DNA of 64,000 nt from Ilex aquifolium (GCA_951799425.1 OX637393.1:39877744-39941743); one strand, 5' to 3'; numbered from the stretch's first letter, positions 11,201 through 25,469 are shown. Notes: generated by a model from the sequence alone, not told the origin. Made by a program: numbers and translations.

Positions 11201-14200
11201 ATGGCAATCACTACCCGATCAATGAGCCAGCAACCAGGAGAAAACAACCAGGCTCACCGGGAGGAGACTCCGCCCCCCATCGTACCTAGGGAACCTTCTA
11301 CTACTGTCGCTCCCGCCACTGGACAACAACAACTCCTCTAGACCATACAGCTGTTGGTGAGCCAGAACCAGCAGATCATCCAACTCATGCTCTCCCAAGG
11401 AGGAGTCCCACTCCCTCCACCAGGAGAGGAACAGCCTGTCCCTTCTGGACGCCAGACTGCTCGCCACCACGGGGTCCCTCACCATAATGCTCCAGGGCCA
11501 CGCCAAGGAGCCCCTCGTCCAGCAGTCCCTCCTCAACATGCAAGGAGTTCACGCGTTCTCCCTTTGCATGTGCCTGCCCAGGAGGACGCAGGAGAGAGTC
11601 GATATGGAGACCACGAAAGCCAATATCCGACCAAGGATGTCCCTAATCAGTGGGACGAGAAGATTAGAGAGGTGCAAAACCAACTGGGTGATGCCCTCAA
11701 TGTTATCAAGGCACAGGCGCCGGAGACCTTGGACTACCTGGTAAGACGTACCGACACTCCTTTTACTGCCGATATAGTAAATTACCCTCTGCCCTCGAAG
11801 TTCAAGATGCCCACCATCGAGATCTTCGATGGCACCAAAGACCCTCTAGACCACTGGGACACCTACAAGTCCCTCATGCAGCTCCACAACGTGCCTGAGG
11901 AGATCATGTGCAGAGCTTTCCCAACCACCCTGAAGGGGTCTGCTCGCCAGTGGTTCTCCAAGATGAAGCCCTCCTCCATCCATTCTTTCGCAGAGCTCAG
12001 TAGGTCTTTCATCTCCCACTTCATTGAGGGACGCCACCATCAGAAACCAGTGACCCACCTGCTCACCAGCAAGCAGGACAGGGACGAAAGCCTTAGAAGC
12101 TACCTCGCCCGTTTCAACGACGAGGTCCTCCAGGTAGAGGAGCCAGATGATAAGGTGGCCTTAGCTGCCTTTATCGCCGGCCTCTGCACCTGCAGCTTCA
12201 TGTTCTCAGTCCTCAAGAAACCACCATCCAACATGCCCGAGCTGCTGACCAGAGCACAGAAGTATATGAATGCCAAGGACGTCACTAAGGCCCGCCGAGG
12301 TGAGTCCTCACGAGGAGGGGAGAAAAGGAAGGACAGCCAAGAAGATAGAAGGGAAACTGAGAACAAGAGAAAGAAGGCCGAGAGAGTCTCGGTAAAAGAC
12401 CGTCTCGGGCCATTGCCCCCAAGAGACCGGCAACCATTCACTCAACTCAATGCCTCAGTGGAGCACATCTTGCTCCAGATACAAGATGACCCAGCCATTC
12501 GTTGGCCCGGGAAGATGAAGTCTGACCCCAAACGCAGGAACCCCAGTAAGTATTGTCGTTTCCATCGTGACCATGGACATGACACGGATGACTGTTTCCA
12601 ACTAAAAAAGCAGATTGAGGAACTCATCCAACGGGGTCACCTCAGACAGTATGTAGCTGGTCGAGGACCAGTTCCCCTGAACGAAGAACGTGACCGCCAA
12701 CAGCCCCTTGGTGAGATTCAGACCATCGCCGGAGGGTTAGGAGGAGGAGGTGACTCCAAGTCCGCCAGGAAGGTGCACGCCCATAGAGCCAGACAGGCAG
12801 ACACTTATGACTCTCGCCCACTGAAGACCCCCCGACATAGGGAGGAGGAGGTCATCACCTTCTCAGACAGAGACCTTGAGGGAGTCCAGGTCCCACACGA
12901 TGACCCTCTAGTCTTGACTCTGATGGTGGCCAACTACCAAGTCAAGAGGGTCCTAGTCGATAGCGGCAACTCAGCCGACATCCTATTCGCCACTGCCTAT
13001 GACAGCCTTCACCTCGGCAGAGAGAGGCTACAGCCAGTCCGTACTCCCTTGGTTGGTTTCTCGGGAGAGAGAGTCCAGCCTTTAGGATCCATCACTCTGC
13101 CTGTCACAGCTGGGACTGCTCCTAGAAGCTTTACCATAATGGTAAATTTCCTTGTACTTGATTGCCCTTCGGCTTATAATGTAATTCTTGGGCGTCCTGC
13201 CCTCAATGCTTTAAGGACAGTACCCTCTACCTACCACCTTCTCCTTCGTTTCCCAACCTTCAACGAGATCGGGGAGATAAGAGGAGATCAGGTCTCAGCC
13301 AGAGAGTGCTATGTGGCCTCTATGAGGGCTAAGAAACCGCATGAGACTCTCCAAGTCGAAGTACTCGACCCTAGGGATGACAGCACCTTGGAAAGAGGTA
13401 AACCTGCAGAAGAAGTCTGGCCAGTAGTACTCAACGATAGCCTTCCAGAAAGGAAGGTCTACATAGGCTCCTCACTCTCCCAGGAACTGGCATCTGCCTT
13501 AGTGGACTTCCTCAAGCAGAACATAGACCTCTTCGCCTGGTCCCACGAAGACTTGGAGGGCATTGACTCTGAGGTGGCCTCCCACCGACTCAACGTTGAC
13601 CCCAAATACAAGCCTATCCGCCAAAAATTGAGAACTATAAGCACTGAAAAGGGGCAAGCTATGGAAAAAGAAGTAGACAAGTTGCTGGTGAATGGATCAG
13701 TAATGGAGGTAGCCTACCCAGACTGGCTATCCAATGTGGTCATGGTCACAAAGACCAATGGGAAGTGGCGCCTGTGCGTGGACTTCACAGAACTTAACAA
13801 GGCCTGTCCCAAAGACAGCTATCCTCTCCCCCGCATCGACCTCCTCATCGACGCCACTGCGGGGCACGAGCTACTAAGTTTTCTGGATGCCTACTCCGGA
13901 TACAACCAGATCAGCATGTTTCCCCCTGATCAGGAGAAGACCTCATTCATCACCCCGAGAGGCACTAACTGTTACCGGGTGATGCCTTTCGGACTCAAGA
14001 ACGCCGGAGCCACATACCAGCGCCTCGTTAACAGGATGTTCGAAAGCCAGATTGGGAAGACCATGGAGGTTTATGTTGACGACATGCTAGTGAAGAGCAT
14101 AACTGAAGTAGACCATGTAGCACATCTCCAGGAGACCTTCAAAGTGTTGAGAGCCTACAGAATGAAGCTGAACCCTGAAAAGTGTGCCTTCGGTGTCAGC

Positions 14201-14770
14201 TCAGGAAAGTTCTTGGGCTTCATGGTCCATAAGAGGGGAATAGAGGCAAACCCGGACAAAATCAGAGCTGTATTGGAGATGAAGCCCCCTGCATCCACCA
14301 AGGAGGTTCAACGCCTTAATGGGAGAATAGCAGCCCTTAACAGGTTCGTTTCTAAGTCCGCTGATAAATGTCTTCCTTTCTTTAAGATACTCCACAAGTC
14401 CTTCCAGTGGGGCCCAGACGCTGAGGAAGCCTTCCAGAAGCTCAAAGCCTACCTGGCCACACCGCCACTACTCTCTCATGCTATTCCAGGGGAGGACCTC
14501 TACCTTTACCTCTCCTCCTCACCCTCTGCTGTCAGCTCTGTCCTTATCAGAGAGGACGGAGGCATCCAGAAGCCTATATACTATGTAAGTAGGGCGTATC
14601 GAAGGGCAGAGGTAAGGTACTCGGAATTGGAGAAGTTGGCTCTTGCCCTTATCACTGCCGCAAGACACCTGCGCCATTACTTTCAGAGCCATACCATCAG
14701 GGTGGTCACGAACCAACCACTCAAAAGGATATTAGGGAAGCCTGATGTATCCGGTCGACTACTCAAGTGA
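11201..14770 (+). pseudogene. Tat gag, protease, reverse transcriptase and first RNase H (fossil)
   Basis: This region codes for the particle protein and the first enzymes of the Tat element. In order it shows the start MAITTRSMSQ (11201) and a Retrotrans_gag block (FDGTKDPLDHWDTY, KGSARQWF) near 11820-12280. A zinc-knuckle-like CRFHRDHGHDTDDC follows near 12550-12600. The retropepsin signature VLVDSGNSADILF is near 12950, with RGD-free LGRPAL downstream. Reverse transcriptase spans about 13700-14250, with DAYSGYNQI, MPFGLKNAGATYQ and the catalytic YVDD near 14072. A first Gypsy-type RNase H remnant (SRAYRRAEVRYSELEKLALAL) spans about 14480-14740. The region is largely open but belongs to a broken element. 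Codon use is GC-richer than the surrounding DNA. Confidence 0.85.
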
Positions 14771-14779
14771 GCCGTTGAG

Positions 14780-15105
14780 TTGAGCGAGTTCGATGTGCAA
14801 TATCAGCCACGATCAGCCATTAAAGCACAAGCACTCGCAGATTTCATTGCGGAGTCTACACCATCACAAGAGTCCCAGGGAGAGATTCTAGAAGTCCCTA
14901 CGTCCATATGCTCAGTGCATACTGGCTCCACCTACCGGGAGACTGAATTAGACGCGGCCTTGGGAGAACATGACAGCTCGGAGGAGCAGCAACGAACTAA
15001 GCAACCCAAGGTACCCCACACCATGAACAGGGCGCCGCCCACCACACCTAGGGCGCCACCCACCTGGCCCGGGGTGCTGTCCTCTCCTCTTGCCTCGCAC
15101 CTCTC
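14780..15105 (+). other. Tat linker between the two RNase H domains
   Basis: This short segment of the Tat element starts with SEFDVQYQPRSAIKAQALAD, the usual sequence after the first RNase H. It ends in copies of GGGCGCCGCCCACC and GGGCGCCACCCACC. The Athila element entered here, duplicating CTCTC at 15101-15105 and 28817-28821. Confidence 0.75.
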
Positions 15106-16996
15106 TGATTAGCACACAACTTTGCATATCTTTAAGATGCTAATCAACTCATTTCACTTACTTTAGAGCTTTAAATTATGTACGTTATGCCACTTGAAGT
15201 CTTAACATCAAGTTGTTGTTCTTGTAGTTGAATGAAGCTAAATATGGCCTTTAAAGACCCTCCCATACCACTTGGGATGAAAGGAGTGGGAATGATAGTT
15301 CGAGGATAGATCGGGAGCAAGAAATCAAGAAATTCAGAAAAGGATGCAGAACAGTACCGGTACTCGGTACCGGTACCAAATGGTACCGGTACCCAGTACC
15401 GGTACCCAGTACCGGTACCCAAAACCTACTGGAATCGCAGTACCGGTACCCAGTACCGGTACCCAGTACCGGTACCCAGTACCGGTACCAAATGGTACCG
15501 GTACCCAGTACCGGTACTGATTCCCTGAAGTGCCCAAACTCTGCAGATCTGCTCAGCTGTCTTGTGGACCCCTCCATGCTTCTCTCTGATACGCCCACCT
15601 TTCTATTCATCAGGACTCACACTCCCTTCTAGACTTGTGGATTTAAAGCATTGAATGAAGAGAGAGAGGATGGGATGAGCTGGGTAGGCAGACATGCTCT
15701 GCCACTTCCTGTCTGTCCCTGGCTGCTGCACTCCTCTGAGACAAAAACAGATGGGAGACTCCCTCTTCTCCAGAATGGGGAGTGAAGGGAAAAAGGGGCT
15801 TTTCTCCATAGCAAAGGAAATTACACCAAGAAGGCAAGTTGGGGTGCAGGGAGTTGCTGCATCTTCCTGGTCCAAGCCTGCAGACTAGGCTCTGCTGCTG
15901 AAGCTTCAGGGGATGCCCAGGCACGTTTTGGAGAAAGAAATGTTCTCCAAGGATGGGGATGACCAGGAAGCCAGATTATTCATTGAGCAGAATTTTTGTA
16001 ATAGGTTTTTAGAGAGAGAAAGTCTGGGCGGAGAAGGAGATGAACAGTAGTTTCTAGAGAGAGAAAGTTGTGATTTTTGCATATTCTTCTACTGCATTGT
16101 CTTGTAATCTTGAGTAAGACTCTTAGTAGTTCATTGAATGCCATGAATGTTGTTTTTCCTTCATGTTTTGTTAGTTCAATGTTCATTTAATGCTTCACCA
16201 TTAATGCTCCAAGTATTTCATCTTTCATAACTATGCAATGGGTTTAAATACATGTTCTTTTAGCTCATAAATTCTGATATTTATCCACCTTAGAAGTTCA
16301 TAGATTTGAATGCTCTTCCATTACATAATTATTTCCATTCCAAGTATGAGTAGCTAAATCCTCTAGTTGGCAAGACCAAGAGGGATCTCCCTTGGGGATA
16401 CCATTTCAACTATTTCTCCTCTTTCCCTTTAGAGTCAAATGGTTCGTTTTGACCGGATAGAAGATGGATGTGTCGATGAGTCTTTGATAAACCGTAGGCT
16501 TAGTCACGATTCATGCTTAGATACTCATCGATTCTATCCTCGGCTTTCCGTGATTCAAGCGTTCATTCATGCTCAATAGGAGGAGTGATTTGAGTTGAGG
16601 TGGTATACCCATTGGAGTGATCTTTTGGAATTGCCAACATTTATATTATCATTACATTTTCATTAGCATAAAATTCACCAATCAACTTTCAAGACTAAAG
16701 ATTTTACATTTTTGTGTTTTACCAAATCATTTCAACCTTGATTCACTACCTTCCCTGTGGATACGACCTTGGAATACTCTTCCAAGTAACTCACGACACA
16801 CGAAAGTCTCCTTGCGATTGGGGAGCATTTTTGTGCACACATATCCTATACTTACATCTTCCCATTTCCCTTTCCTCATTGCCCTTCTTTTTGACACTAT
16901 CTCTAGGGGAAGAAATTCTTCTCCCCCGTCCATACATTGCATACATTGAGGGATAGTAATTAGGGGTTAGGAAAGATATCGTTTTTGTGACAATCA
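15106..16996 (+). repeat. 5' LTR of the Athila-like element
   Basis: Starts TGATTAGCAC and ends GACAATCA. It includes the GGTACCGGTACC minisatellite at 15353-15517. Apart from that tract it is nearly identical to 26985-28816. Confidence 0.92.
15353..15517. repeat. palindromic GGTACCGGTACC minisatellite in the 5' LTR
   Basis: A tandem run of CAGTACCGGTACC-type units, with CCAAATGGTACC and CCAAAACCTACTGG interruptions. The core GGTACCGGTACC is a perfect 12-base palindrome. The open frames reading VPVLGTGT here are a by-product of the repeat. Confidence 0.92.
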
Positions 16997-16999
16997 TTT

Positions 17000-17017
17000 T
17001 GGCGCCGTTGCCGGGGA
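17000..17017 (+). other. primer-binding site, tRNA-Asp type
   Basis: TGGCGCCGTTGCCGGGGA lies three bases after the 5' LTR. It is the complement of the 3' end of plant tRNA-Asp, the usual primer of Athila elements. Confidence 0.9.
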
Positions 17018-17154
17018 AGACAAGTTTCAAATCAAGGAAGTGATTTCCAAACAACGAAGGTAAGTCCCGTGATCTTCATCACGGGCTGAGGTACGTTGTT
17101 TCGTGTACATATTCTTGTTTGTGGATAATTTCATTTGTATAGATATTTTGTTGC

Positions 17155-20100
17155 ATGTGGGGAAGGGACGACTATCACCGATTAGTTAGACAACCCTTAG
17201 GACCCAACATGAACATCGACCAAGACCCACCCGAGAATGTGGGTGACAATGTTGAAAATATAGGTGCAAACCTAAATGACCAAAGGGGTGGGGGAATACC
17301 CGAACATGGGGAGCATGACCCAAGATTACACTATCCCCCTCCCGATCAATTTGACAATGTGGGTGTCAACCCAAATATGCGAGGTGGTGGGGGAGTGCAA
17401 CCACCTAGAATGCCCAACCAACAAGCGCATTTTCCCCCACCAAGGAATGAAGGGAATAACCCACTTGATTTTGAGGCAAGAACTATGCAAGAGTACCTTC
17501 AACCTACCCGTAGCACCACACCATCATGCATCCGTCTCCCTGTCCAACATCACCTTTTTGTGTTAAAACCGTGGATGTTGCAACTAATCCCCAAGTTCAG
17601 GGGGGTTGAAAATGAAAACCCGTATAACCACATAAGGTCTTACGAGGAAATGGTTGCAACGTTTCTCCCAAATCACAATTTGGAAGAGATAGCCAGGATG
17701 AAATTGTTCCCTTTCTCTATGGATGGGAAGGCAAGAGTGTGGCTTGATTCCATGGGACCCCGGACTATGCTGTCATGGGATAACATTGTCTCCTTTTTCT
17801 TAAAAAAAAATTTTCCCGGTTCATCGAACCACCTTTTTGAAAAAGGAAATCCAAAACTTTTCTGAAAAACCCAATGAGCAGTTTTATCAATGTTGGGACC
17901 GTTATAAGGATCTACTTCACTCCATACCACATCATGGTTTTAACTCATGGCAATTGGTGACTTTCTTCTACGAAGGAATCACCCCAAACCATAGACAATT
18001 CATAGATATGATGTGCAATGGGGATTTCTTGAACAAAGACCCCGATGAGGCCCTTGACTATTTTGGTACCCTCGCTGAAAAGGCACAAACTTGGGGTGTT
18101 CAGGATCCGGATGACATACCTAGGACAATGCCGGGTAGTAGTCAACCACCACGGGGGGGGTGTATGACTTAAAAGACCGTGAGGATCTACTTTCCCAAAT
18201 TTCCAAATTGTCTAGGAAAGTGGATAGCCTTGAGGTGGAGAGGAGACGAAATGTCTCTCATGTGTCAAGAGCCGAGGAGGTTTGTTCTGTTTGTGGTGGT
18301 GTCGAGCATTCCACATCGGAGTGTCCGAGCATCCCGGCACTTAAGGAGGCATACCATGACCAAGTTAATGCCTTCAACCAACCAAGGCAATCATTTCCTC
18401 CAAATCCCAACACTTACAATTCGGGGTATCGTGATCACCCTAATTTCAGTTGGAGGAATGAGAACCCCATTCCTTATGGCTCAAACACATATACACCTCC
18501 TGCACCTCCCAAGCAAGGTCCGTACCAATCCCAACATCAAGGTCAGGGGCAAACTTCAAGCTCCCAATACCCACGGTCCAATCCACAAGGATACCAATCC
18601 AACCCTCCCCCACAGAATTTTTCCGGACAAGGCCCATCTAGTTCTTCCAGCTACCAACCACCTCATAAACGGAGTCTAGAAGATGTGGTACATGCCTTCA
18701 TTCAAAGTCAAACCACCTTCAATAAGGACATTTCGGCCCAACTCACCAAGATCACCAATGCCATTGGGTTGTCTCAACAAGAGAAGGGAAAATTTCCCTC
18801 TCAACCCCAACAAAATCCCAAAGGTCAAAATGTGGTTGAGTTGGCCGAGACTTCCCAGGAGGGTTTTGAGCAACTCAAAGCTGTCACCACACTTAGGAGT
18901 GGTAAACAATTTGAAAAGATGGTGGTGCCAAAGTTGACACCAAAGGCCGCATTGCCAAAAGAAAAAGATATTGAGAGTGAGGCCAAAGAAAGTGAGGCCG
19001 ACAAGGGCGAGTCGAGTGAAAAGAGTGAGAGAGATGGGGTTGATAAAGAACATGTGATTGATGATGGTTTATGCTTTCCTTCTATGCCTGCCCCTTTTCC
19101 CCATCGGTTGAAGCCACCTCTCAAGGTGGCTAATTATTCTGACATTTTGGATTTGTTTAAGCAGGTAAAGATCAACATCCCACTCCTGGATGTCATCAAG
19201 CAAATCCCTTCATGTGCTAAGATATTGAAAGATCTATGCACGGTGAAAAGGAAGTTGAATGTTCGGAAGAAGGCATTTCTCACCGAACAAGTGAGCTCTA
19301 TATTGAGGACCAACACTCCTCCAAAATTCAAGGATCCCGGTTGTCCAACAATAGCCATCACCATTGGAAATTGCCGGGTTGAGCAAGCATTGCTTGACTT
19401 GGGAGCGAGCGTCAATCTTCTTCCTTACTCCGTGTACCAACAACTCAAGCTTGAAGAGTTGAAGCCCACCTCAGTTACACTTCAACTGGCGGACTGGAGC
19501 ATACGCACACCAAGGGGAGTAGTGGAAGATGTGCTTGTCCAAGTTGACAATTTTTACTTTCCAGTCGATTTTATTGTATTAGATACACACCCGGTTGCTA
19601 ACCTTAATTCCCAAATCCCCGTTATTCTTGGAAGACCTTTTCTTGCTACCGCTAATGCTGTGATTAATTGCAGGAATGGTCTAATGAAGTTGGCTTTTGG
19701 GAACATGACCATGGAGTTGAATGTGTTCAATTTAGCAAAACAACCCGGGGATGATGTGGAGGTGAACGAGATCAATAGAATCGACACGTTGATTGAGGAG
19801 CAAGTGGAATTAGAAGGGATGTTGGACTGCATGGAGGAGGACCTTGTTGAACTTGTAAAGTTAGATGAGGAAGTGAGCATGGAAGAGTTGAAAGGGGTGG
19901 ATAAGTGGATCCCAACATTTGAAAGACTCCCACACCAAGAGAAGAAGATATTTCCATCCGATGTACAAAAGCCTACCTTGGAATTGAGGCCACTACCTTC
20001 CCACTTAAAGTATGCATATCTTGGGGAAGATGAATCATTCCCGGTGGTGATTAGTTCGACATTGGATGCAAAGCAAGAAGGAGATCTCTTAGAGGTGCTG

Positions 20101-22893
20101 CGGAGACATAAGGGAGCAATTGGGTGGACAATTGCGGATATCAAGGGGATAAATCCTACCATTTGCACACACCGGATCTACCTTGAAGAAGATGCAAAAC
20201 CATCTCGCCAGCCACAAAGGAGATTAAATCCGATCATGAAGGATGTGGTACGGGATGAGGTTTTGAAACTACTTGACGTGGGCATCATCTTTCCAATTGC
20301 CGACAGTAAGTGGGTTAGTCCCACGCAAGTAGTCCCCAAGAAGTCGGGTGTGACCGTGGTGGAAAACGAGGAGAATGAGCTCATTCCAACAAGAGTAATC
20401 ACTGGGTGGAGAGTGTGTATTGATTACCGGAAGCTCAACTTGTGCACAAAGAAAGACCACTTTCCAATTCCATTCCTCGATCAAGTGCTAGAACGGGTAG
20501 CGGGGCATCTTTTTTATTGCTTCTTAGATGGATACTCCGGCTACAATCAGATAGAGATTGCCCTTGAAGACCAGGAGAAAACCACCTTCACTTGCCCCTA
20601 CGGTACCTTTGCGTATCGTCGCATGCCTTTCGGGCTATGTAATGCCCCTGGAACATTCCAACGTTGCATGATGGGGATTTTTAGTGATATGGTGGAGAAG
20701 ATTGTCGAGGTGTTTATGGATGACTTCTCAGTCTTCGGGGACTCCTTTAAGGGGTGTTTGGAAAATTTGGAGAAGGTGTTGGAGAGATGTGAGGAGAAGA
20801 ATCTTGTGCTAAATTGGGAGAAGTGTCACTTTATGGTGACGGAAGGGATCGTGTTGGGTCACATAGTGTCGGCAATGGGCATTGAAGTGGACAGATCCAA
20901 GGTGGAGGCCATCTCCAACCTTCCCACGCCGACAACCATCAAGGGAATCCGGTCATTTTTGGGCCATGCAGGTTTTTATCGCCGGTTCATTCAAAATTTT
21001 AGTGCATTGGCCCGACCCCTGACCAATTTACTGTCTAAGGATGTTCCCTTTGAGTGGTCGCATGAGTGTGAGGCATCTTTTAAGAAACTAAAAAGCATGC
21101 TTGTCACGCCTCCTATCATGCAACCACCCAATTGGGATCTACCCTTCGAGCTTATGTGCGACGCGAGTGACTACGCGGTCGGCGCAGTGCTTGGTCAGAG
21201 GAAGGACAATCGACCGCATGTTATACACTACGCTAGCAAGACACTTAATGAGGCACAAATGAATTACACTACCATTGAAAAAGAATTGCTAGCTGTAGTG
21301 TTTGCTCTTGATAAATTCCGTTCATATATCATTGGTTCACCTATTGTTATCTTCACTGACCATTCTGCCTTAAAGTACTTGTTATCTAAGCAGGATGCGA
21401 AGCCAAGACTCATTAGGTGGATCCTCCTCCTACAAGAATTTGACTTGACCATTAAAGACAAGAAGGGAGTTGAGAATGTTGTGGCGGATCACTTATCCCG
21501 GCTGGTGGCACAAGAGACAAATGAGCACATCCCTATCCCAGACTCGTTCCCTGATGAGCAATTATTGTCTATTCATTCTCATTGTCCTTGATATGCTGAC
21601 ATTTGCAATTATCTTGCAACAGGACAAATCCCACCACACTGGAGCTCTGAGGATAAAAGGAGATTTATGGCCGACGTGAAATACTTCTACTTCGATAATC
21701 CGTATCTGTTCAAGTATTGTCCGGACCAAATCATGAGGCGATGTGTGCCTGAAAATGAGCAGCGGAACGTCCTTGCTTTCTGTCACTCCCAAGCCTGTGG
21801 TGGCCATTTCTCCGCCAAGAAAACTTCTTCAAAGATTCTCCAATCAGGTTTCTACTGGCCTTCTTTAATTAAGGATTGTATTTCATTTTGCAAAGAATGT
21901 GATAGATGCCAACGGTTGGGGAGTGTGACCCAAAGGAATATGATGCCTCTCTCCCCTATACTTGTGATAGAAATATTCGATTGTTGGGGCATCGATTTCA
22001 TGGGTCCCTTCCCTATGTCGTTTGGCTATCTATACATTCTGCTGGCAGTGGACTACGTGTCCAAATGGGTGGAGGCTATCCCGACAAAGACTAATGACCA
22101 CCGGGTTGTGGGCAAGTTCTTGAAAGAGAACATTTTTTCGAGGTTCGGGATGCCTCGTGCTTTGATTAGTGACGGTGGATCACATTTCTGTAACAGGCCA
22201 GTTGCATCTTTAGTGTTGAAATATGGTGTTACACATAAAGTATCCATCGCTTATCACCCACAAACAAATGGCCAAGCCGAGCTAGCCAATAGGGAGATCA
22301 AGACCATCCTTGAGAAAACAGTTAACCCCAATAGGAAGGATTGGTCTGAGAGATTGATTGATGCCCTGTGGGCATATCGTACTGCCTACAAGACAGTTTT
22401 GGGCATGTCCCCCTATCGGCTTGTCTATGGAAAGGCTTGCCATCTGCCGGTAGAAATGGAACACAAGGCCTATTGGGCCATCAAGACCCTAAATTTCAAT
22501 ATGAGAATGGCCGGGAACCATAGGATGCTAGAAATGAATGAATTGGAAGAGATTCGGCGGGATGCATACGAGAGTTCCAAAATTTCAAAGGAACGGGCGA
22601 AAATCTTTCATGATAACTCCATAGTGAGGAAATCATTCGAGCCCGGGCAAAAAGTACTCTTGTATAATTCCCGCCTCTCCATTTTTCCTGGAAAGCTAAG
22701 ATCCCGTTGGGATGGCCCCTATCTTGTCAAGGTGGCCTACCCCAATGGAGCTGTTGAGATCACCAACCTCAAAGATGGCCAAACATTCAAGGTCAATGGC
22801 CAAAGACTTAAGCCACTCTTTGAGGGCTTTGAAAACCAAGTGGTGGAGGAAGAGTTAACCGACCCGGTGTATCCGGACTTGGTTGAGGAATAA
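17155..22893 (+). pseudogene. Athila gag-pol region (fossil)
   Basis: This codes for particle protein and replication enzymes. Gag is at about 17155-18170, with KFRGVENENPYNHI, KLFPFSMDGKARVWLDSM and a glutamine/proline-rich tail after a zinc knuckle CSVCGGVEHSTSEC near 18280. The retropepsin of Athila form, ALLDLGASVNLLPYSVY, is near 19390. Reverse transcriptase is at about 20390-20960, with LDGYSGYNQIEIAL, MPFGLCNAPGTFQ and the FMDDFSVFG active-site block near 20715. RNase H is at about 21130-21390 (LMCDASDYAVGAVLGQ). Integrase is at about 21780-22640, with an HHCC zinc region ending CKECDRCQR, a core with DFMGPFP, DGGSHF and [14 protein letters not shown], and a C-terminal domain. The region has about three breaks. 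Confidence 0.88.
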
Positions 22894-24950
22894 CAATTGG
22901 TCCTTTGTTTGCATGTACAGTTTTCTTTTATTTTAATATTGTCCTGTTTTTATTTCATGTCACTTACTTGTTGTTGGTGTATAGCTTTGTTTTCCTCTTG
23001 AATCCAGATCTTGGTGCTTTTGTCAAAAGCGCAATTGCGAGGTGTTCTCTTACCCTATTTATCTTTTATTGTCTTCCATTGCCTACTATATCTTTTTGTT
23101 GCATTGAGGACAAAGCATGATTCTAGTTGGGGGGTGAGGTGCACCATTTGTATGTTACACCAAGGTTGCTGGGAAGTATTCTGCTTTTGTCGCATTAGTG
23201 CAAATTATGTGAGAAATTTTGAAAAATTTTGATGAAAAATACCTTTAAGTTGATCTGTATTCCCTTATGAAGAGAGTATGAACCGGATGACATGTTGATC
23301 GTTGTTGTGAACTTTGTGCACATGAGCTTACTATAGAAATGGATCCTATGCATAAGTATCACATATGTATTGATTTTCGAACTTATCTGTATGTGATTTC
23401 TGAATTTGTAATTTCAGTAATTTACGGGTTGGATTCATGTTTTAAGCTTGACATAAGTAGTGGAGATGAGTAAAGTCCCATGAAAGCTTTAGTGCCAAAC
23501 CTTTTTGGAGGGAACTTACGTTTACTCAAAGAACAATTTTTGATATCAAGTTTGTTCAATAGTCTCATTATGCTTGTTTTGGTTAGTTGCATTTGGTTAG
23601 TAGACTGATTTGTCTTGATCATGTAATGCTCTTCCCATGTGGACCTGGAAGTGATCTTAGGCCATTGTTGAATATTTTGAGCCTTTGCCCTTTTTCTTGA
23701 GGAAATGTTATCCCTAGTGCCATGATTGAGCCTTAATTGAATTCATTTCTATGCCACACATTGAACCAAGCCAAAGAAAATAAGAAATACCTACCTTACC
23801 TTGGTTGTTCCTAAACAAAAATGAGTGATTGCAAAAGAAGGAAGTGTGGTGTGGAAATTCAAGCAAGGGATAATGGATGTTGAAACTCAAAGAGTTCAAT
23901 GGAAAAAAATGAAAAAGCCAAGAAAAGGAAAAAAGGGGTGAGAATAAAGAAAGAATGATCAAAAGAAAAAAGGGAAATGTAAAGGAAAAGAAAGAAAAGA
24001 AACAAAGGGTGTGGTGATGGTGTGAAAATCAAAATCCCATAAAAAGGAAGTTTTTTCTAAGATTAAAGTCTCTCACTCGGAACAACCTTCTTTGTTATCC
24101 TGAATCCTTCATTTCTTTTACCTATATATCACCCCAAGGCCCCATTATAACCTTTAAAAGTCCTAGGTGATCTAGAGAAGCATGGGAGGCGCATAAATTC
24201 AAAGAAAACGACAAGTTGTGTCTTACTACTTAATGCACTAACATCCTATTCATGAGACTATGCCAAGGTCGCTTTATTTCTACATATGAACTTCATTTTT
24301 GGATTACATGTGAGCACTTTGTTTTGAATACAAGATTCTATATCACATGTACACATGGAGTGCATACCTGTATAACGTGAGTGCGGTTATTGCTTAAGAG
24401 TGTCCCTTGGTGAGTTTTTGCATTGAAACTGAGTTTGTCTAGCCTGTCGAATGTGAATTCTACTTTGTAAATTCCTAAATTACTTGTTTATTTCATTTGC
24501 ACACAAGTTGGAAATTAATATGGTAAGTGCATACTTTAGCCTAGCATCTAAGACTATACTTTTGCTCATGTACATCTAGTTCGTTCAATTGAGAAATTTG
24601 TTAAAAAGCTTCATGCTTACAAGAATGAGGGAATATTTCTCAAGTTATTGATATTGACGTATTTTTGGAATGCATTGATTCTGAACCTTATGATGTTTAT
24701 TTTGGGTACTCATTTTGATAGTTGAGAACAGAATTCGAATTTTTGTATGATGAATGCTCATAGGTTTAAATCACTTTGCAATTTCAATCATAAAGTGAGC
24801 ATGATGTCTCAAGTTGTGGGTTATAATTGGAATATATCTTGTCAAATGGAGTTGGAGTTAGAAGTAATGTGAGGAAGTGTCTAGGAAGGGCCTGAGTTGA
24901 TCTTGAGTGAAGGAATGTTCAGCAGGAGTAGTTTGGTGGACAAAGCAGAA
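22894..24950 (+). other. Athila spacer between integrase and the 3' reading frame
   Basis: About 2 kb without a recognisable gene. A second purine tract, AGTTGGGGGGTGA at 23125-23137, follows GCATTGAGGACAAAGCATG and closely resembles the tract before the 3' LTR. From about 23880 to 24010 the plus strand is almost all A and G. Confidence 0.7.
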
Positions 24951-25123
24951 CAGTACCGGTACTCGGTACCGGTACCAAATGGTACCGGTACCCAGTACCG
25001 GTACCCAAAACCTACTGGAAACGCAGTACCGGTACCCAGTACCGGTACCAAAAACCTACTGGAAACGCAGTACCGGTACCCAGTACCGGTACCAAATGGT
25101 ACCGGTACCGAGTACCGGTACCG
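24951..25123. repeat. internal copy of the GGTACCGGTACC minisatellite
   Basis: It has the same unit and interruptions as the LTR arrays, and starts GCAGAACAGTACCGGTACTC just like them. It lies about 350 bp upstream of the 3' reading frame. Confidence 0.92.
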
Positions 25124-25469
25124 TTTGCCTGACAGAAAATTTTTTATTAGGGCTTTTAATTTCAAATTCTATTTTTAACCTTTCATTTCCCTCATTTACT
25201 CCTTCCCTTCCTACTTCCCCCCTACCCGACGGCACTCCAAGGGTCATGAGCCTTTTCTCTCTCCTTCTTCACTCTACCCATTTACTCCTCCCCTTCCTTT
25301 TTCCCCCCTTACCCGACGGAACTCCAAGGGTCCATAATCCTTTTTGCTTCCCCTCTCACTCTATAAATTTCCCTTTAAGCTAGATTATTTTTTTCACAGG
25401 CCTCATCCATTCTACCCTACCCTTATAGCCGAATCTCAAATCTCTCCTATTATCTCCATTCATTACACA

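Noticed and set aside
15171-15610. Minus-strand frames rich in VPVLGTGT and GYRYW (also at 24881-25247 and 27050-27357)
   Set aside because: They come from the GGTACCGGTACC minisatellite and appear wherever it occurs.
15603-16956. Several 60-110 residue frames duplicated at 27423-28776
   Set aside because: They are inside the Athila LTRs. The exact duplication is due to the LTR pair, and no domain is recognised.
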